In this document: one piece after another, positions 27,301 to 36,869 of the stretch
Numbering within the stretch: the stretch's first letter is position 1
Layout: each line of letters begins with the position of its first letter
Origin: Acidimicrobiales bacterium
Lineage (GTDB): Bacteria > Actinomycetota > Acidimicrobiia > Acidimicrobiales > Iamiaceae
DNA length: 64,000 nt
Direction of reading: 5' to 3'
NCBI GenBank assembly: GCA_030448105.1
Contig: JAUJNP010000004.1
Location: forward strand, 92,141 to 156,140
Translations under genes and position numbers: made by a program
Notes under the pieces: model-generated
Seen by the model: the letters and a program-made list of their open reading frames with translations, nothing else
Told to the model about the DNA's origin: nothing
Databases searched by the model: none

Positions 27301-30135
27301 AGCTGCGGCGCGCCCGACGGCCAGTGGCACGGTGACAACGTGGCGATCGCGTGCACGGCATCGGACGACGAGAGCGGCTTGGCCGATCCGGAGACGCCTC
27401 GTTCGACCTGGTCACCAGCCTGCCCGCTGGGAGGAGTCGATCCGACGTGGCCACCGACTCCCCGACAGGTGTGCGACGGGGCCGGCAACTGCGCCACGGC
27501 CGGGCCGATCACCGGCAACATGATCGACCGCAAGGCCCCGACGGTCACCATCACCACACCGGCCGACGCGCCACCTACGCCCAGGGCTCATCGGTCGTCG
27601 CCGACTACGTGCACCGACGGCGGATCCGGCGTCGGCACCTGCGACGGTCCGGTCCCCGACGGCTCACCCATCGACACCTCGAGCCCCGGCACCTACACCT
27701 TCACCGTCGACGCCGCCGACGGTGTCGGGAACTCCGGCGAACCGGCCGCCTCCACCTACACGGTTGCGCCGGGTGTCCCGGTCGCGAGCGATGGCGCGTA
27801 CACCGTCGACGAGGGCACGTCTCTGACGGTGCCGGCTCCCGGCGTGCTGGGCAACGACACCGATCCCGACGGCGACCCGTTGACGGCGGTGCTGGTCGCC
27901 GGTCCGTCCTCCGGGACCCTGCGACTGGACCGGACGGCGGCTTCACCTACACCCCCGATCCGAGGTTCGTGGGGACCGACACGTTCACCTACGAGGCCAG
28001 CGACGGCTCGTCGTCCTCGGAGCCGGCGGTGGTGACCATCGACGTCGATCCGGTCACTGTCGCCGACACGACTCCTCCGACGGTGAGCTGCGGGGCGCCC
28101 GATGGGCAGTGGCACGGTGACAACGTGGCGATCCCGTGCACGGCGTCCGACGACGACAGCGGCTTGGCCGATCCCGGAGACGCCTCGTTCGACCTGGTCA
28201 CCAGCCTGCCCGCGGGGGAGGAGTCGGCCGACGTGCCAACGGACTCCCGTCAGGTGTGCGACGGGGCCGGCAACTGCACGACGGCCGGGCCGATCGCCGG
28301 CAACATGATCGACCGCAAGGCCCCGACGGTCACCATCACCACCCCGGCCGACGGCGCCACCTACGCCCAGGGCTCCACCGTCATCGCCGACTACACGTGC
28401 AGCGACGGCGGGTCCGGCGTCGGCACCTGCGACGGTCCGGTTCCCGACGGTGCACTCCATCGACACCTCGACCCCGGGGCCAAGGTGTTCACGGTCACCA
28501 CCGCCGACCTCGTCTCCAACTCCGACCAGCAGGACGCCACCTACACCACCACCATCGCCTCGGGGCGACCGGTCGCGGCGGACGACGCCTACACCGCGGA
28601 GCAGGGCGCCACGTTGACCGTGCCCCGCCAGGTGTCCTGGGCAACGACACCGATCCCGACGGAGACCCCCTCAGGGCGGTGCTGAGAGACAAGCCGTCCT
28701 CGGGACCCTGGGGCTCGACGCCGACGGCGGGTTCACCTACACGCCGAACCCGGGGTTCGTCGGGACCGACACGTTCATCTACGAGGCGACCGACGGAAGG
28801 TTCTTCTCCGGTCCGGCCACCGTCACCATCACCGTCGAACCGGTGACGGTGGGCGACACGTCTCCGCCGTCGGTCAACTGCGGGGTGGCGAACGGCGAGT
28901 GGAGCGGTGACAACGTGGCCATCCCCTGCACGGCGTCGGACTCCGAGAGCGGACTGGCCGACGGCGGTGACGCCTCCTTCGAGCTGGTGACCAGCCTGCC
29001 CGACGGCGACGAGTCGGCCGACGTGCCCACCGACTCGCGCCAGGTGTGCGACGCAGCGGGCAACTGCTCCACGGCGGGACCGGTCGGCGGCAACATGATC
29101 GACCGCAAGGCGCCGACGGTCACCATCACCACTCCCGCCGACGGCGCCACCTACGCCCAGGGCTCCACCGTGATCGCCGACTACGCCTGCACCGACGGCG
29201 GATCCGGGGTGGTGTCGTGCGACGGTTCCACGCCCGACGGCGCACCGGTCGACACCACGACCCCGGGCACTCGGTCGTTCACGGCCAGCGGCGTCGACGC
29301 CGTCGCCAACCGCCGTCAGGCCGGCGTCACGTTCACCGTCGCGGCTCCACCCGAGGAGCCCCCACCCGCGGAGCCGCCGCCGGCGGAGCCGCCACCCGCG
29401 GAGCCGTCACCGGAGGAGCCCCCTCCCGCGGAGCCACCGCCGGCCGAGCCGCCACCGGAGGAGCCCCCTCCCGCCGAGCCACCGCCGGCCGAGCCGCCGC
29501 CGGCCGAGCCCCCTCCCGCGGAACCACCGCCGGAGGAGCCCCCACCCGCCGAGCAAGCCCCGCCCGGCGAGGTGCCAGCCGAGCCGCCGCCGGAGGAGCC
29601 GCCACCCGCGGAGCGACCGCGGGCCGGCGAGGTGCCGGCCGAGCCGCTCCCCGATGACGACGCGGACGAGCCCGAGCGGGCCACGAGGTCAGACCGAGCG
29701 ACGCGCCTCACCCGCCTCGACGAGGGGCCCAACTCGACCTCGGTGACCGTCGTCAACCGGGGAGAGGGCCTCGTTCTGGCCGGTCAGCTCAACGGCCCCT
29801 GTGACGACCTGCAGGCCAGTGCCGGCGGTGGTGTGGTCGCTCGGGGCTCGGCGGGCGAGGACGGGCGGTTCGAGCTGGTGGTGGACACCTTCGACCTCGA
29901 GCTCGGCGAGCAGACGGTGACCCTGCGCTGCGGCGACAACGGGAAGGCCCTCACCCAGGTCCAGTTCGTCGTGTCCCAACCCGTGAACCGGTCCGACGGA
30001 CCCGCCGACGCCGGCGTGCTGGTCTGCACCCTGCTGTTCCTCATGCTCCTGCTCCTGATGGCCGTGTGCGTGCCGCTCCCCCAGCCCGTCGCCCGCCGAG
30101 CAGCCTCGGGGGGCGGCCCGGTCCCGAGCACGTGA
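24316..30135 (+). CDS. Giant secreted repeat-rich surface protein, membrane-anchored (frame broken many times)
   Basis: One gene of about 1,940 codons reconstructed across indels; the longest open pieces are 24316-28035 and about 28740-30135. Order: signal peptide (LLATLVVSLAMSF), a WLGGNGSWENPAAW-type module with beta-helix-like Asn/Gly repeats, a second such module beginning near 25750 (WLGGDGRWADPAAW), then four copies of a module with DNVAIPCTASD, DRKAPTVTITTPADGATY and YTC/DGG motifs (about 25240, 27280, 28060 and 28845), cadherin-like DTDPDGDPL...FTYTP repeats between them, a PEEPPPAEPPPAEPPP spacer (29349-29660), a small beta domain and a C-terminal TM helix (LLFLMLLLLMAV). Likely an adhesin or surface fibre. 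At least ten small indels lie between 25.7 and 28.8 kb, often in compensating pairs. Confidence 0.75.
29349..29660 (+). repeat. Pro-Glu-rich tandem repeat tract
   Basis: About 310 bp of imperfect 12-15-bp units encoding PPPAEP/PPPEEP pentamers in the surface protein. Such stalks usually span the cell wall between an outer module and a membrane anchor. Unit number probably varies between strains. Confidence 0.85.
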
Positions 30136-32156
30136 CGACGAGCAGGGCTGACGCCTCGGTCGACGAGGCCCTCCCCGGCTACGAGGTGAGCGGCGAGCTC
30201 GGGCGCGGCGCGATGGGCGAGGTGCTGGCGGGCCGCCACGTCCGGCTCGAGCGATCGGTGGCCATCAAGCGGCTGCCGTCGGTCTTCGCCGACGATCCCG
30301 AGGTGCGGGCCCGCTTCGCGGCCGAGGCCAAGGTCCTCGCCTCCCTCAACCACCCCCACGTCGTGCCGGTCTACGACTACGTCGAGGAGCGAGGCCTCTG
30401 CCTGCTGGTCATGCAGGCCCTCCCCGGGGGCACCGTGTGGGACCGGTTCTCCGCTGAAGGGCTGTCGATGCCGGCAGCGTGCGCCGTGGTGGTGGCCACC
30501 TGCGCCGGGCTCCAGCACGCCCACAACAAGAAGGTGCTGCACCGCGACGTCAAGCCCGAGAACCTCATGTTCGACGACGAGCGGGTGCTGAAGGTCACCG
30601 ACTTCGGCATCGCCACGGCCATCGGCGGCGACGAGACGCTCGCCACCCTGGACGGCAAGGTCATCGGCACGCCCGCGTACATGGCTCCCGAGCAGGCCGA
30701 GGGTCGGCAGGCCGGGCCCCAGGCCGACGTCTACGCGGCCGGCACCATGCTGTACGAGCTCCTGTCGGGACGGCTTCCGTTCGCCGACGACGGCGACGGG
30801 ATGTCCCTGCTCCGCCAGCGACTGGCCGGTGACCCCACGCCGCTCGATCAGGTCGCCCCGGTGGTCCCCGCCCCGCTCGTGGAGGCGGTCATGACCGCCA
30901 TCCAGAGGCGACCCGAGGACCGCTACGCCACCGCCGAGCAGTTCGGGATCGCCGTCGCCGGCGCGGCGTCGTCGTCGTGGGGCCCGGAGTGGCTCGAGCA
31001 CACCGAGCTGCCGTTGCTGTCCGGTGGCGCCATCTCCAGCGCGGCCCGGACCACGGCCCGTCCCGTCGCGGATGCCGGATCGCCGCAGTCGCGCGCCACA
31101 GCATCGCCCGTGCGACCGGAGTCCATCGAGCCGGCGCCCGCGACCCGCGTCAGGCACACCGACGGACGCACCGGCGCGCCGGGCGAGGAAGGTCCCGGAC
31201 CGGCATCGCAGACGCAGGTCCGTCGCCCCGACGCACGCCCGGCCGAACGGGGGTCCGGTGGTGACGCGTCGGGGACGGTGATCCGCGACGCCGGCGGCAC
31301 AGGGGCCGGCGCGTCCGCGCGGGTACGGCCGACCGTGTCGAGACGGCCGGCCCCCGTCGACCTGGCGGAGGTGGACGAACGTGACCTCGTCCCCATCTCC
31401 GACGTCCTGACCCCACCCGCATCACCCCGGCCCCAGCTCGCCGTCCTCGCCCTGCTCCTGCTGGGTCTGGCGTGGGTGGCGTTCGTGGGGTTCGGGGCCG
31501 ACGCCTCGACCGAGCCGTTGGCCGAGGGCCGGATCCTCGTCGCGGGCCAGGACCTGGCGACCACCGACCGGGTGGCGGCCGATCTCGCCGAACCGGTGGA
31601 GATCCGCATCGGGGCCGGTGCCGAGGACGCCACCCTCGTCAGCATCGACACGGCGGTGGCGGGCCTGCCGGCCGGGAGCTCCTCGATCGAGGAGCTCGAG
31701 GACACCCCCGGTGGCCGATCGGCGGCGGTGACGGTGTCGTCGCTGCGCCGGGTCACCTCGGGCGCTGTTCCGGCGGAGCTGCGGGTGACCGACGAGTTCG
31801 GCGAGCCGGTCCTGACCCGGCGTTTCACGCTGGAGCAGCAGCAGCTCCAGCTGCTGAACGGAGCGGTCGTGACCGCCGCGGTGGTGACGCTGTTCGTGGC
31901 CGTGTACCTCGCTTCGATCACCCGTCCGCTGCGCCTGGGCCGCCGGAGGAGGTCGGCCTACCCGGGGCTGGCCCTCGTCGGCGCCTTCGGCGGCATCGCG
32001 GTGGACCTGTGGGGCTGGGCCCTGGCCGGGCCGGCGCCCCGGTCCGCCTCGCTGGTCGTGTCGGCCCTCCTCGGCGCCGTGGCCGCTCCACTCGCGGGGT
32101 GGTGCCTGTTCCTCCTCGGCCGTCGGCGCCGGCTTCGCCGGGCGGATGCGACCTAG
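30132..32156 (+). CDS. Transmembrane Ser/Thr protein kinase (PknB-type catalytic domain) with novel C-terminal sensor
   Basis: A 674-residue Hanks-type kinase. Glycine loop LGRGAMGEV (about residue 23), ATP lysine in VAIKR (Lys46), HRDVKPEN (about 137), DFG (about 157) and MAPEQ are intact, so it should be active. A Pro/Arg/Thr-rich linker (about 300-430) contains many potential phospho-sites. A TM helix (LAVLALLLLGLAWVAFVGFG, about 436-458) leads to about 130 outside residues and three further TM helices. No PASTA domains. GTG start overlaps the surface-protein stop (GTGA). FHA-domain proteins encoded downstream are the expected phospho-readers. Confidence 0.92.
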   Translation: MTTSRADASVDEALPGYEVSGELGRGAMGEVLAGRHVRLERSVAIKRLPSVFADDPEVRARFAAEAKVLASLNHPHVVPVYDYVEERGLCLLVMQALPGGTVWDRFSAEGLSMPAACAVVVATCAGLQHAHNKKVLHRDVKPENLMFDDERVLKVTDFGIATAIGGDETLATLDGKVIGTPAYMAPEQAEGRQAGPQADVYAAGTMLYELLSGRLPFADDGDGMSLLRQRLAGDPTPLDQVAPVVPAPLVEAVMTAIQRRPEDRYATAEQFGIAVAGAASSSWGPEWLEHTELPLLSGGAISSAARTTARPVADAGSPQSRATASPVRPESIEPAPATRVRHTDGRTGAPGEEGPGPASQTQVRRPDARPAERGSGGDASGTVIRDAGGTGAGASARVRPTVSRRPAPVDLAEVDERDLVPISDVLTPPASPRPQLAVLALLLLGLAWVAFVGFGADASTEPLAEGRILVAGQDLATTDRVAADLAEPVEIRIGAGAEDATLVSIDTAVAGLPAGSSSIEELEDTPGGRSAAVTVSSLRRVTSGAVPAELRVTDEFGEPVLTRRFTLEQQQLQLLNGAVVTAAVVTLFVAVYLASITRPLRLGRRRRSAYPGLALVGAFGGIAVDLWGWALAGPAPRSASLVVSALLGAVAAPLAGWCLFLLGRRRRLRRADAT

Positions 32157-32169
32157 TTCCGGCGCCGCC

Positions 32170-33105
32170 TCAGGCCGCGTCGAGGGCGTCGACGACGAGC
32201 CTCGCCAGGGCCTGGTGGCCCTCGTCGTTGGGGTGGAACGACGCCTTCGGACGTGGTCGCAGCCGGAACCCGTTGAGCCACGGTTCGTCGGAGCAGCGCC
32301 CGTGGCCGGCGAACGCCTCTCGGGGATCGACGAAGGTGACCTGGTCGAGGTCCTCGGCGACCCTCGCGAGCAGGTCGTTCAGCCGATCACCGGCGACTCG
32401 CAGGCGGACCACGTCATCGGAGCTGACACCGTCGCAACGGGCGCCCTGACCCGCCGGCCACGTCGCCGGGTCCTCGAAGAGGTGCGGGTAGCCGACCACC
32501 AGCAGGCGCCCGTCCTCGGCGAGGTGCTCGGCGACCACCTGCTCGTACAGCGATCGGAGACGGGGCTCCACCGCGTCGATGCTGGCGCTCAGCTCCTCGT
32601 CGGTCGCGGTGCAGGCCCGCAGGGGCAGGACGAGCTCGCCATCGGCCTCGCGATCGAGGATCGCAGCCCGGAGCTCGTCGACGCCGATGCAGTCGGCCAG
32701 GACGGCGGCGTACCCAGCGTCGTTCCCGCCGACGGTGACGGTGACCACGTCGTAGGTGCGCTCGTCGAGGGCGCCGAGCTGCGCCTCCACGTCGTCGATC
32801 CGCGCCCCGGTGCAGGCGACCAGGTCGAACCGCCCGTCGCCTCCCTCGTCCACCTCGGCATGGGCGAGGCCCGCGTAGGTGGCGTCGCTGCGGCCACAGT
32901 CGCCGTCGGAGGTCCTAGTGCCCTCACCCGATGAGTACGAGTCGCCGAGCGCCAGCCAGTCGGTGCCCTCGGACCCTCCGCAGGCCGACATCGCGGCCAG
33001 CACCAGGAGCAGCGCGGACACGAGCACGCCCGACGCTCCCGATCCGATGCCGCCGGCCCCTCGCCCGGGCCACCCCGACCCCCCCACGAGAGGAGAAGGT
33101 ACCAT
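32170..33105 (-). CDS. SGNH/GDSL-family lipoprotein hydrolase
   Basis: A 311-residue secreted esterase-type enzyme. The block motifs are ALGDSYSSGEG (nucleophile Ser), VGGNDAGY and FHPNDEGH (catalytic Asp/His region). The N-terminal hydrophobic stretch ends in AAMSACGG, a lipobox, so it is probably a lipoprotein; the first 25 residues before it are long and Gly-rich, and a later GTG could be the true start. Convergent with the kinase gene, 13 bp apart, and divergent from the FHA-ABC gene. It may deacylate envelope lipids or glycans. Confidence 0.87.
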   Translation of the reverse strand: MVPSPLVGGSGWPGRGAGGIGSGASGVLVSALLLVLAAMSACGGSEGTDWLALGDSYSSGEGTRTSDGDCGRSDATYAGLAHAEVDEGGDGRFDLVACTGARIDDVEAQLGALDERTYDVVTVTVGGNDAGYAAVLADCIGVDELRAAILDREADGELVLPLRACTATDEELSASIDAVEPRLRSLYEQVVAEHLAEDGRLLVVGYPHLFEDPATWPAGQGARCDGVSSDDVVRLRVAGDRLNDLLARVAEDLDQVTFVDPREAFAGHGRCSDEPWLNGFRLRPRPKASFHPNDEGHQALARLVVDALDAA

Positions 33106-33166
33106 CCGACCCGACGGACACGAACGCCGCGGGCGGCGCCAAGGTGGAGGGGTCCAGGCCCTGCGC

Positions 33167-35662
33167 GTGCGGGTGCGGGGTCAGCAGATCGAGCTGGCCC
33201 CGCCGGGGCCGCACCTGATCGGCCGGCACTCCGAGGCCCGTGTCGCCGTCGACCACGAGCTGGTCTCTCGGCGCCACGCCCAGCTCACCGTCCTCGACGG
33301 CGATTGGGTCCTCGAGGACCTGGGCAGCGCCAACGGCTCCTTCACCGGTGGTCGGCGGACGGCGCGCCTCGAGATCGTCGATCCCGAAGGGGTCGAGGTG
33401 ATGCTCGGCGACGCCGATGATGGCGTCGGCCTCTACCTGCAACCTGTCACCGCCACGGCCACCGCCGCGATCCGCGCTCGAGAGACCATGTTCGTGGGCG
33501 ACGGGGACCAGCTCCCGAGCGGCGTGGACGCGGGAGGCGGCCTCGGACGCATGATCCGCGCCCACGCGGATGAGGCTGACGTGATCACGGTCGGGCGGGC
33601 TGACGACAACTCGATCGTGCTCAACGACCTGACGGCATCCCGGCACCACGCCGAGCTGCACCGGCGGTCCGACGGGGGCCTGACCCTGCGGGACCTCGGC
33701 GGCCACAACGGCACGTTCGTCGACGGCGAGAGGGTCACCGAGCACGACTGCGGTCCCGGTGACGTCATCACGATCGGCAGCCGCCTGCTGCGGATCGGCG
33801 ACGGACGGATCGAGGAGTACTCCGCCACCGAGCACTTCCCGGTGGCCGCCGTCGACCTGACCGTCACCACCCCCGAGGGCGTCGAGCTCCTGAGCGAGGT
33901 GAGCTTCTCCCTCGGAGAGTCGTCGATGATGGCGGTGCTCGGACCGTCCGGTGCCGGCAAGTCCACCCTGCTCGGGGCCCTCACCGGTCTCCGGCCGGCC
34001 ACCTCCGGCCGCGTCTTCTGCGGGGGCCTCGACCTCTACACCCATTACGAGGGACTCCGTCGTCGCATCGGCTACGTCCCCCAGGACGACCTGGTGCAAC
34101 CCGAGCTCACCGTGGCCCAGAGCATCGACTACGCCGCCCGCCTCCGCTTCTCACCCGACGTCTCCGCCTCCGAGCGCGACGCGCGGGTGCAGGAGGTCAT
34201 CGGAGAGCTGGGCCTGGCCCACCGCGCCGGCGTGCGGGTCGGCGCCCTCTCGGGCGGACAGCGCAAGAGGGTCAGCATGGCGTTGGAGCTGCTGACCAAA
34301 CCGTCTCTGCTGTTCCTCGACGAGCCGACGTCGGGCCTCGACCCTGGCTACGAACGCAGCGTGATGGCGCTGCTGCGCCGCCTCGCCGACGGCGGGCGAA
34401 CGGTCATCCTGGTGACCCACAGCGTGGAGAGCCTCCACATGTGCGACCGGATCCTCTGCCTCGCCCCGGGGGGACGCACGGCCTGGTTCGGCCCGCCGGA
34501 GGAGACGGCGGCGTACTTCGAGAAGCCGACCTACCAGGAGATCTTCCAGCTCCTCGACACCCACGGCGCGCAGGACCACGCCACCCCGACGTCGGAGCGT
34601 GACACGGCCGAGATCGACGTGCAGCCCGTGGACTGGAAGGCCCGCTACCTCACCTCGTCGGCGGCGCGCCGCTACGTCACCGAACCGCTCGAGGCGTTCG
34701 ACCGCGCCGCCGTCACCGACACCCCAGCCGAGGTGGCGCCCGAGCCCGCCGGTGGCTGGTTCCGCCAGCTCACCACGCTTACGAGCCGCTACGCCCGGGT
34801 CGTGGTCAGCGACCGGCGCACCCTCACCATCCTCGCCGTCACCGCCCCGGTCCTGGGCCTCGTGCTGCTCCTGCGCCTCCCACCCGACCAGCTCGCCGGA
34901 CCGGGCAGCGGGATCCTGCTGTTCTCCCAGGCGCCGCTGGTGGTGTTCATCGTGGCCATGGGCATCACCCAGGTCGGGACGAGCACCGCCGTCCGCGAGA
35001 TCGTCAAGGAACGGGAGATCCTGCGACGGGAGAAGTCCATCGGGCTGTCGGTCAGCGCCTACGTGCTGTCCAAGATGCTCGTCCTCGGAGCCCTGGCCCT
35101 CGTCCAGGCTGCGATCATCGTCCTGATCGCCACCGCCCGTCAGGGTGGTCCGGCCGACGGTCTGGTCCTGGGATCGGGACGCCTGGAGCTCGTGGTCATC
35201 GGGGCCCTGACGGGCCTCGGTGCGATGGCCGCCGGGCTGCTCGTCTCGGCCATCGTGGGCTCACCGGACCGGGTGGCCCTGATCCTCCCGGCGGTCCTCG
35301 GCTTCCACCTGATCGTCACCTCGGGCGAGGTGATGCCCGCCGCGCCACGGATCCCGGTCGTCGAGGAGATGCGCTACCTGTCCACCGCCCGGTGGGGCTT
35401 CGCCGGCATGGCCTCGACCGCCGACATCGAGGACATCGCGGTCACCAACCGGCTGGCGGGCGAGGCGACCGACCTCACCCTCGAGGATGTCCGGGCGGCC
35501 AAGCGGACCGAAGACCTCACCGTCCTCGCCCCGCCCATGGCCGACGACCTCCGCCACGAGCGCTCGGCCTGGTACCGCAGCGTCGTGGCCCTGGTCGGCC
35601 TCATCACCGTGATGATGGTGGCGACGGTCCTGGTGCTGCGCCGCCTCGGCAGCACGGCCTGA
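33167..35662 (+). CDS. FHA-FHA-ABC transporter with fused ABC-2 permease (Rv1747-like)
   Basis: About 831 residues. FHA 1 (LIGRHSEARVAV, SRRHAQL, GSANGSF) and FHA 2 (VGRADDNSIVL, ASRHHAEL, GHNGTF) bind phosphothreonine. The ATPase follows with GPSGAGKST, LSGGQRKR and LLFLDEPTSGLD, then a six-helix ABC-2 exporter domain. In Mycobacterium tuberculosis the similar Rv1747 is controlled by the kinase PknF; the kinase encoded just upstream is the likely equivalent. The start is unsure: GTG 33167 is the first start codon in frame, but the sequence upstream reads well in another frame (GAGGAGAAG, then VPSDPTDTNAAGGAKVEG), suggesting a lost start and an indel near 33150. Confidence 0.9.
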   Translation: MRVRGQQIELAPPGPHLIGRHSEARVAVDHELVSRRHAQLTVLDGDWVLEDLGSANGSFTGGRRTARLEIVDPEGVEVMLGDADDGVGLYLQPVTATATAAIRARETMFVGDGDQLPSGVDAGGGLGRMIRAHADEADVITVGRADDNSIVLNDLTASRHHAELHRRSDGGLTLRDLGGHNGTFVDGERVTEHDCGPGDVITIGSRLLRIGDGRIEEYSATEHFPVAAVDLTVTTPEGVELLSEVSFSLGESSMMAVLGPSGAGKSTLLGALTGLRPATSGRVFCGGLDLYTHYEGLRRRIGYVPQDDLVQPELTVAQSIDYAARLRFSPDVSASERDARVQEVIGELGLAHRAGVRVGALSGGQRKRVSMALELLTKPSLLFLDEPTSGLDPGYERSVMALLRRLADGGRTVILVTHSVESLHMCDRILCLAPGGRTAWFGPPEETAAYFEKPTYQEIFQLLDTHGAQDHATPTSERDTAEIDVQPVDWKARYLTSSAARRYVTEPLEAFDRAAVTDTPAEVAPEPAGGWFRQLTTLTSRYARVVVSDRRTLTILAVTAPVLGLVLLLRLPPDQLAGPGSGILLFSQAPLVVFIVAMGITQVGTSTAVREIVKEREILRREKSIGLSVSAYVLSKMLVLGALALVQAAIIVLIATARQGGPADGLVLGSGRLELVVIGALTGLGAMAAGLLVSAIVGSPDRVALILPAVLGFHLIVTSGEVMPAAPRIPVVEEMRYLSTARWGFAGMASTADIEDIAVTNRLAGEATDLTLEDVRAAKRTEDLTVLAPPMADDLRHERSAWYRSVVALVGLITVMMVATVLVLRRLGSTA

Positions 35663-35750
35663 CTCGATCGACCATGGCGCCGTCGCCCAGGTCTCCCGTG
35701 GGTCGGAACCAGCCCCTACCGTTGACGAGAACCTCCCAGGAGGGCCCGCC

Positions 35751-36761
35751 GTGCATCCCGTGATCGAGATCGTCCAGCCCGACGGGGCCCCCATCCTGGT
35801 GATCGTCCAGCGGCGCCTCGAGCTGGGCCGGGAGGGAACCGACATCGTCCTCAGCGACGGGCTGGTCAGCCGGCGCCATGTGGCGGTCTCGCCGGCGGGC
35901 GACGGTGTCACCGTCGAGGATCTCGGCAGCAGCAACGGGACCGAGTTCAACGGCCGCCCCCTCACGGCCGCCACCGCGCTCTCCACCGGTGACGTGGTGA
36001 CGGTGGGCGACACGACCCTGCGGCTCGCGGCTGCCCCGACCGCGAGAGGGCCGATCGACGACTCCCGGGGCACGGTCGTGAAGCGGCAGGCGGCGCCTCC
36101 GGGCGAGGTCACGGTCAGGGCGGCGTCCGGGGCGGGCGATGTGCGCGCCACCTCCATCGACCTGGTGGCCCGCGAGGTGCGAGACGACGAGGATTCGCAG
36201 CACGAGCTGGCCCGCCTGGAAGCCAAGACCGGAGGGACGCTCACCTTCGCCTTCAGCGACATCGAGGCGTCGACCGAGATGGCCGAGCGGATGGGTGATC
36301 GAAGCTGGTTCGAGGCGCTCACCGCCCACAACACCATCATCGAGGGGCTGGTCGGCGACCACGGCGGCAAGGTCATCAAGTCCGTGGGTGACGGGTTCAT
36401 GCTCACCTTCCCCGGCGCCACCCAGGCCAGCCGCTGCGCCATCGGCATCCAGCGCGCCATGAGCGAGCACGCCGACGCCCAACCCGAGCGGGCGGTCCGG
36501 GTCAGGATCGGGCTCCACACCGGAGAGGCCATCGTGGCCGGCGGGGACCTCTTCGGGACCCATGTGAACATGGCGGCCCGGGTGGCCAACCTGGCCACCG
36601 GCGGCCAGATCCTGGTCTCGTCGATCACCAAGGCCATCGCCCAGTCGTCGGGTGAGCTCTCCTTCGGCAAGGAGAAGGGCGTCAGCCTGAAGGGGCTGGC
36701 CGGGACCCACTCGGTGTGCGAGCTGCACTGGGAGCCGGTCGAGGATCCGGAGCCAACCTGA
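35751..36761 (+). CDS. FHA-domain class III adenylate/guanylate cyclase
   Basis: A 336-residue cytosolic protein. Residues about 15-95 are an FHA domain (ELGREGTDIVLSD, SRRHVAVS, GSSNGTEF). After a charged linker, residues about 160-330 form a class III nucleotide cyclase: metal aspartates in AFSDIEAST and SVGDGFML, the transition-state residues in THVNMAARV, and GLHTGE. It should make cAMP (or cGMP) and be steered by phosphothreonine binding. GTG 35751 has AGGAGGG 7 bp upstream. It lies 88 bp after the FHA-ABC gene, which links the kinase to second-messenger output. Confidence 0.9.
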   Translation: MHPVIEIVQPDGAPILVIVQRRLELGREGTDIVLSDGLVSRRHVAVSPAGDGVTVEDLGSSNGTEFNGRPLTAATALSTGDVVTVGDTTLRLAAAPTARGPIDDSRGTVVKRQAAPPGEVTVRAASGAGDVRATSIDLVAREVRDDEDSQHELARLEAKTGGTLTFAFSDIEASTEMAERMGDRSWFEALTAHNTIIEGLVGDHGGKVIKSVGDGFMLTFPGATQASRCAIGIQRAMSEHADAQPERAVRVRIGLHTGEAIVAGGDLFGTHVNMAARVANLATGGQILVSSITKAIAQSSGELSFGKEKGVSLKGLAGTHSVCELHWEPVEDPEPT

Positions 36762-36869
36762 GCCCCCGCGGCCGCCCGGCCGGACTCCGATTCGGAGCCC
36801 AGGGCGACGCCGATCGGCGCAGCCTGTTGAGGCCAGGCCCCGCCCGTCGCCCGGTTACCGTCGGGACCC

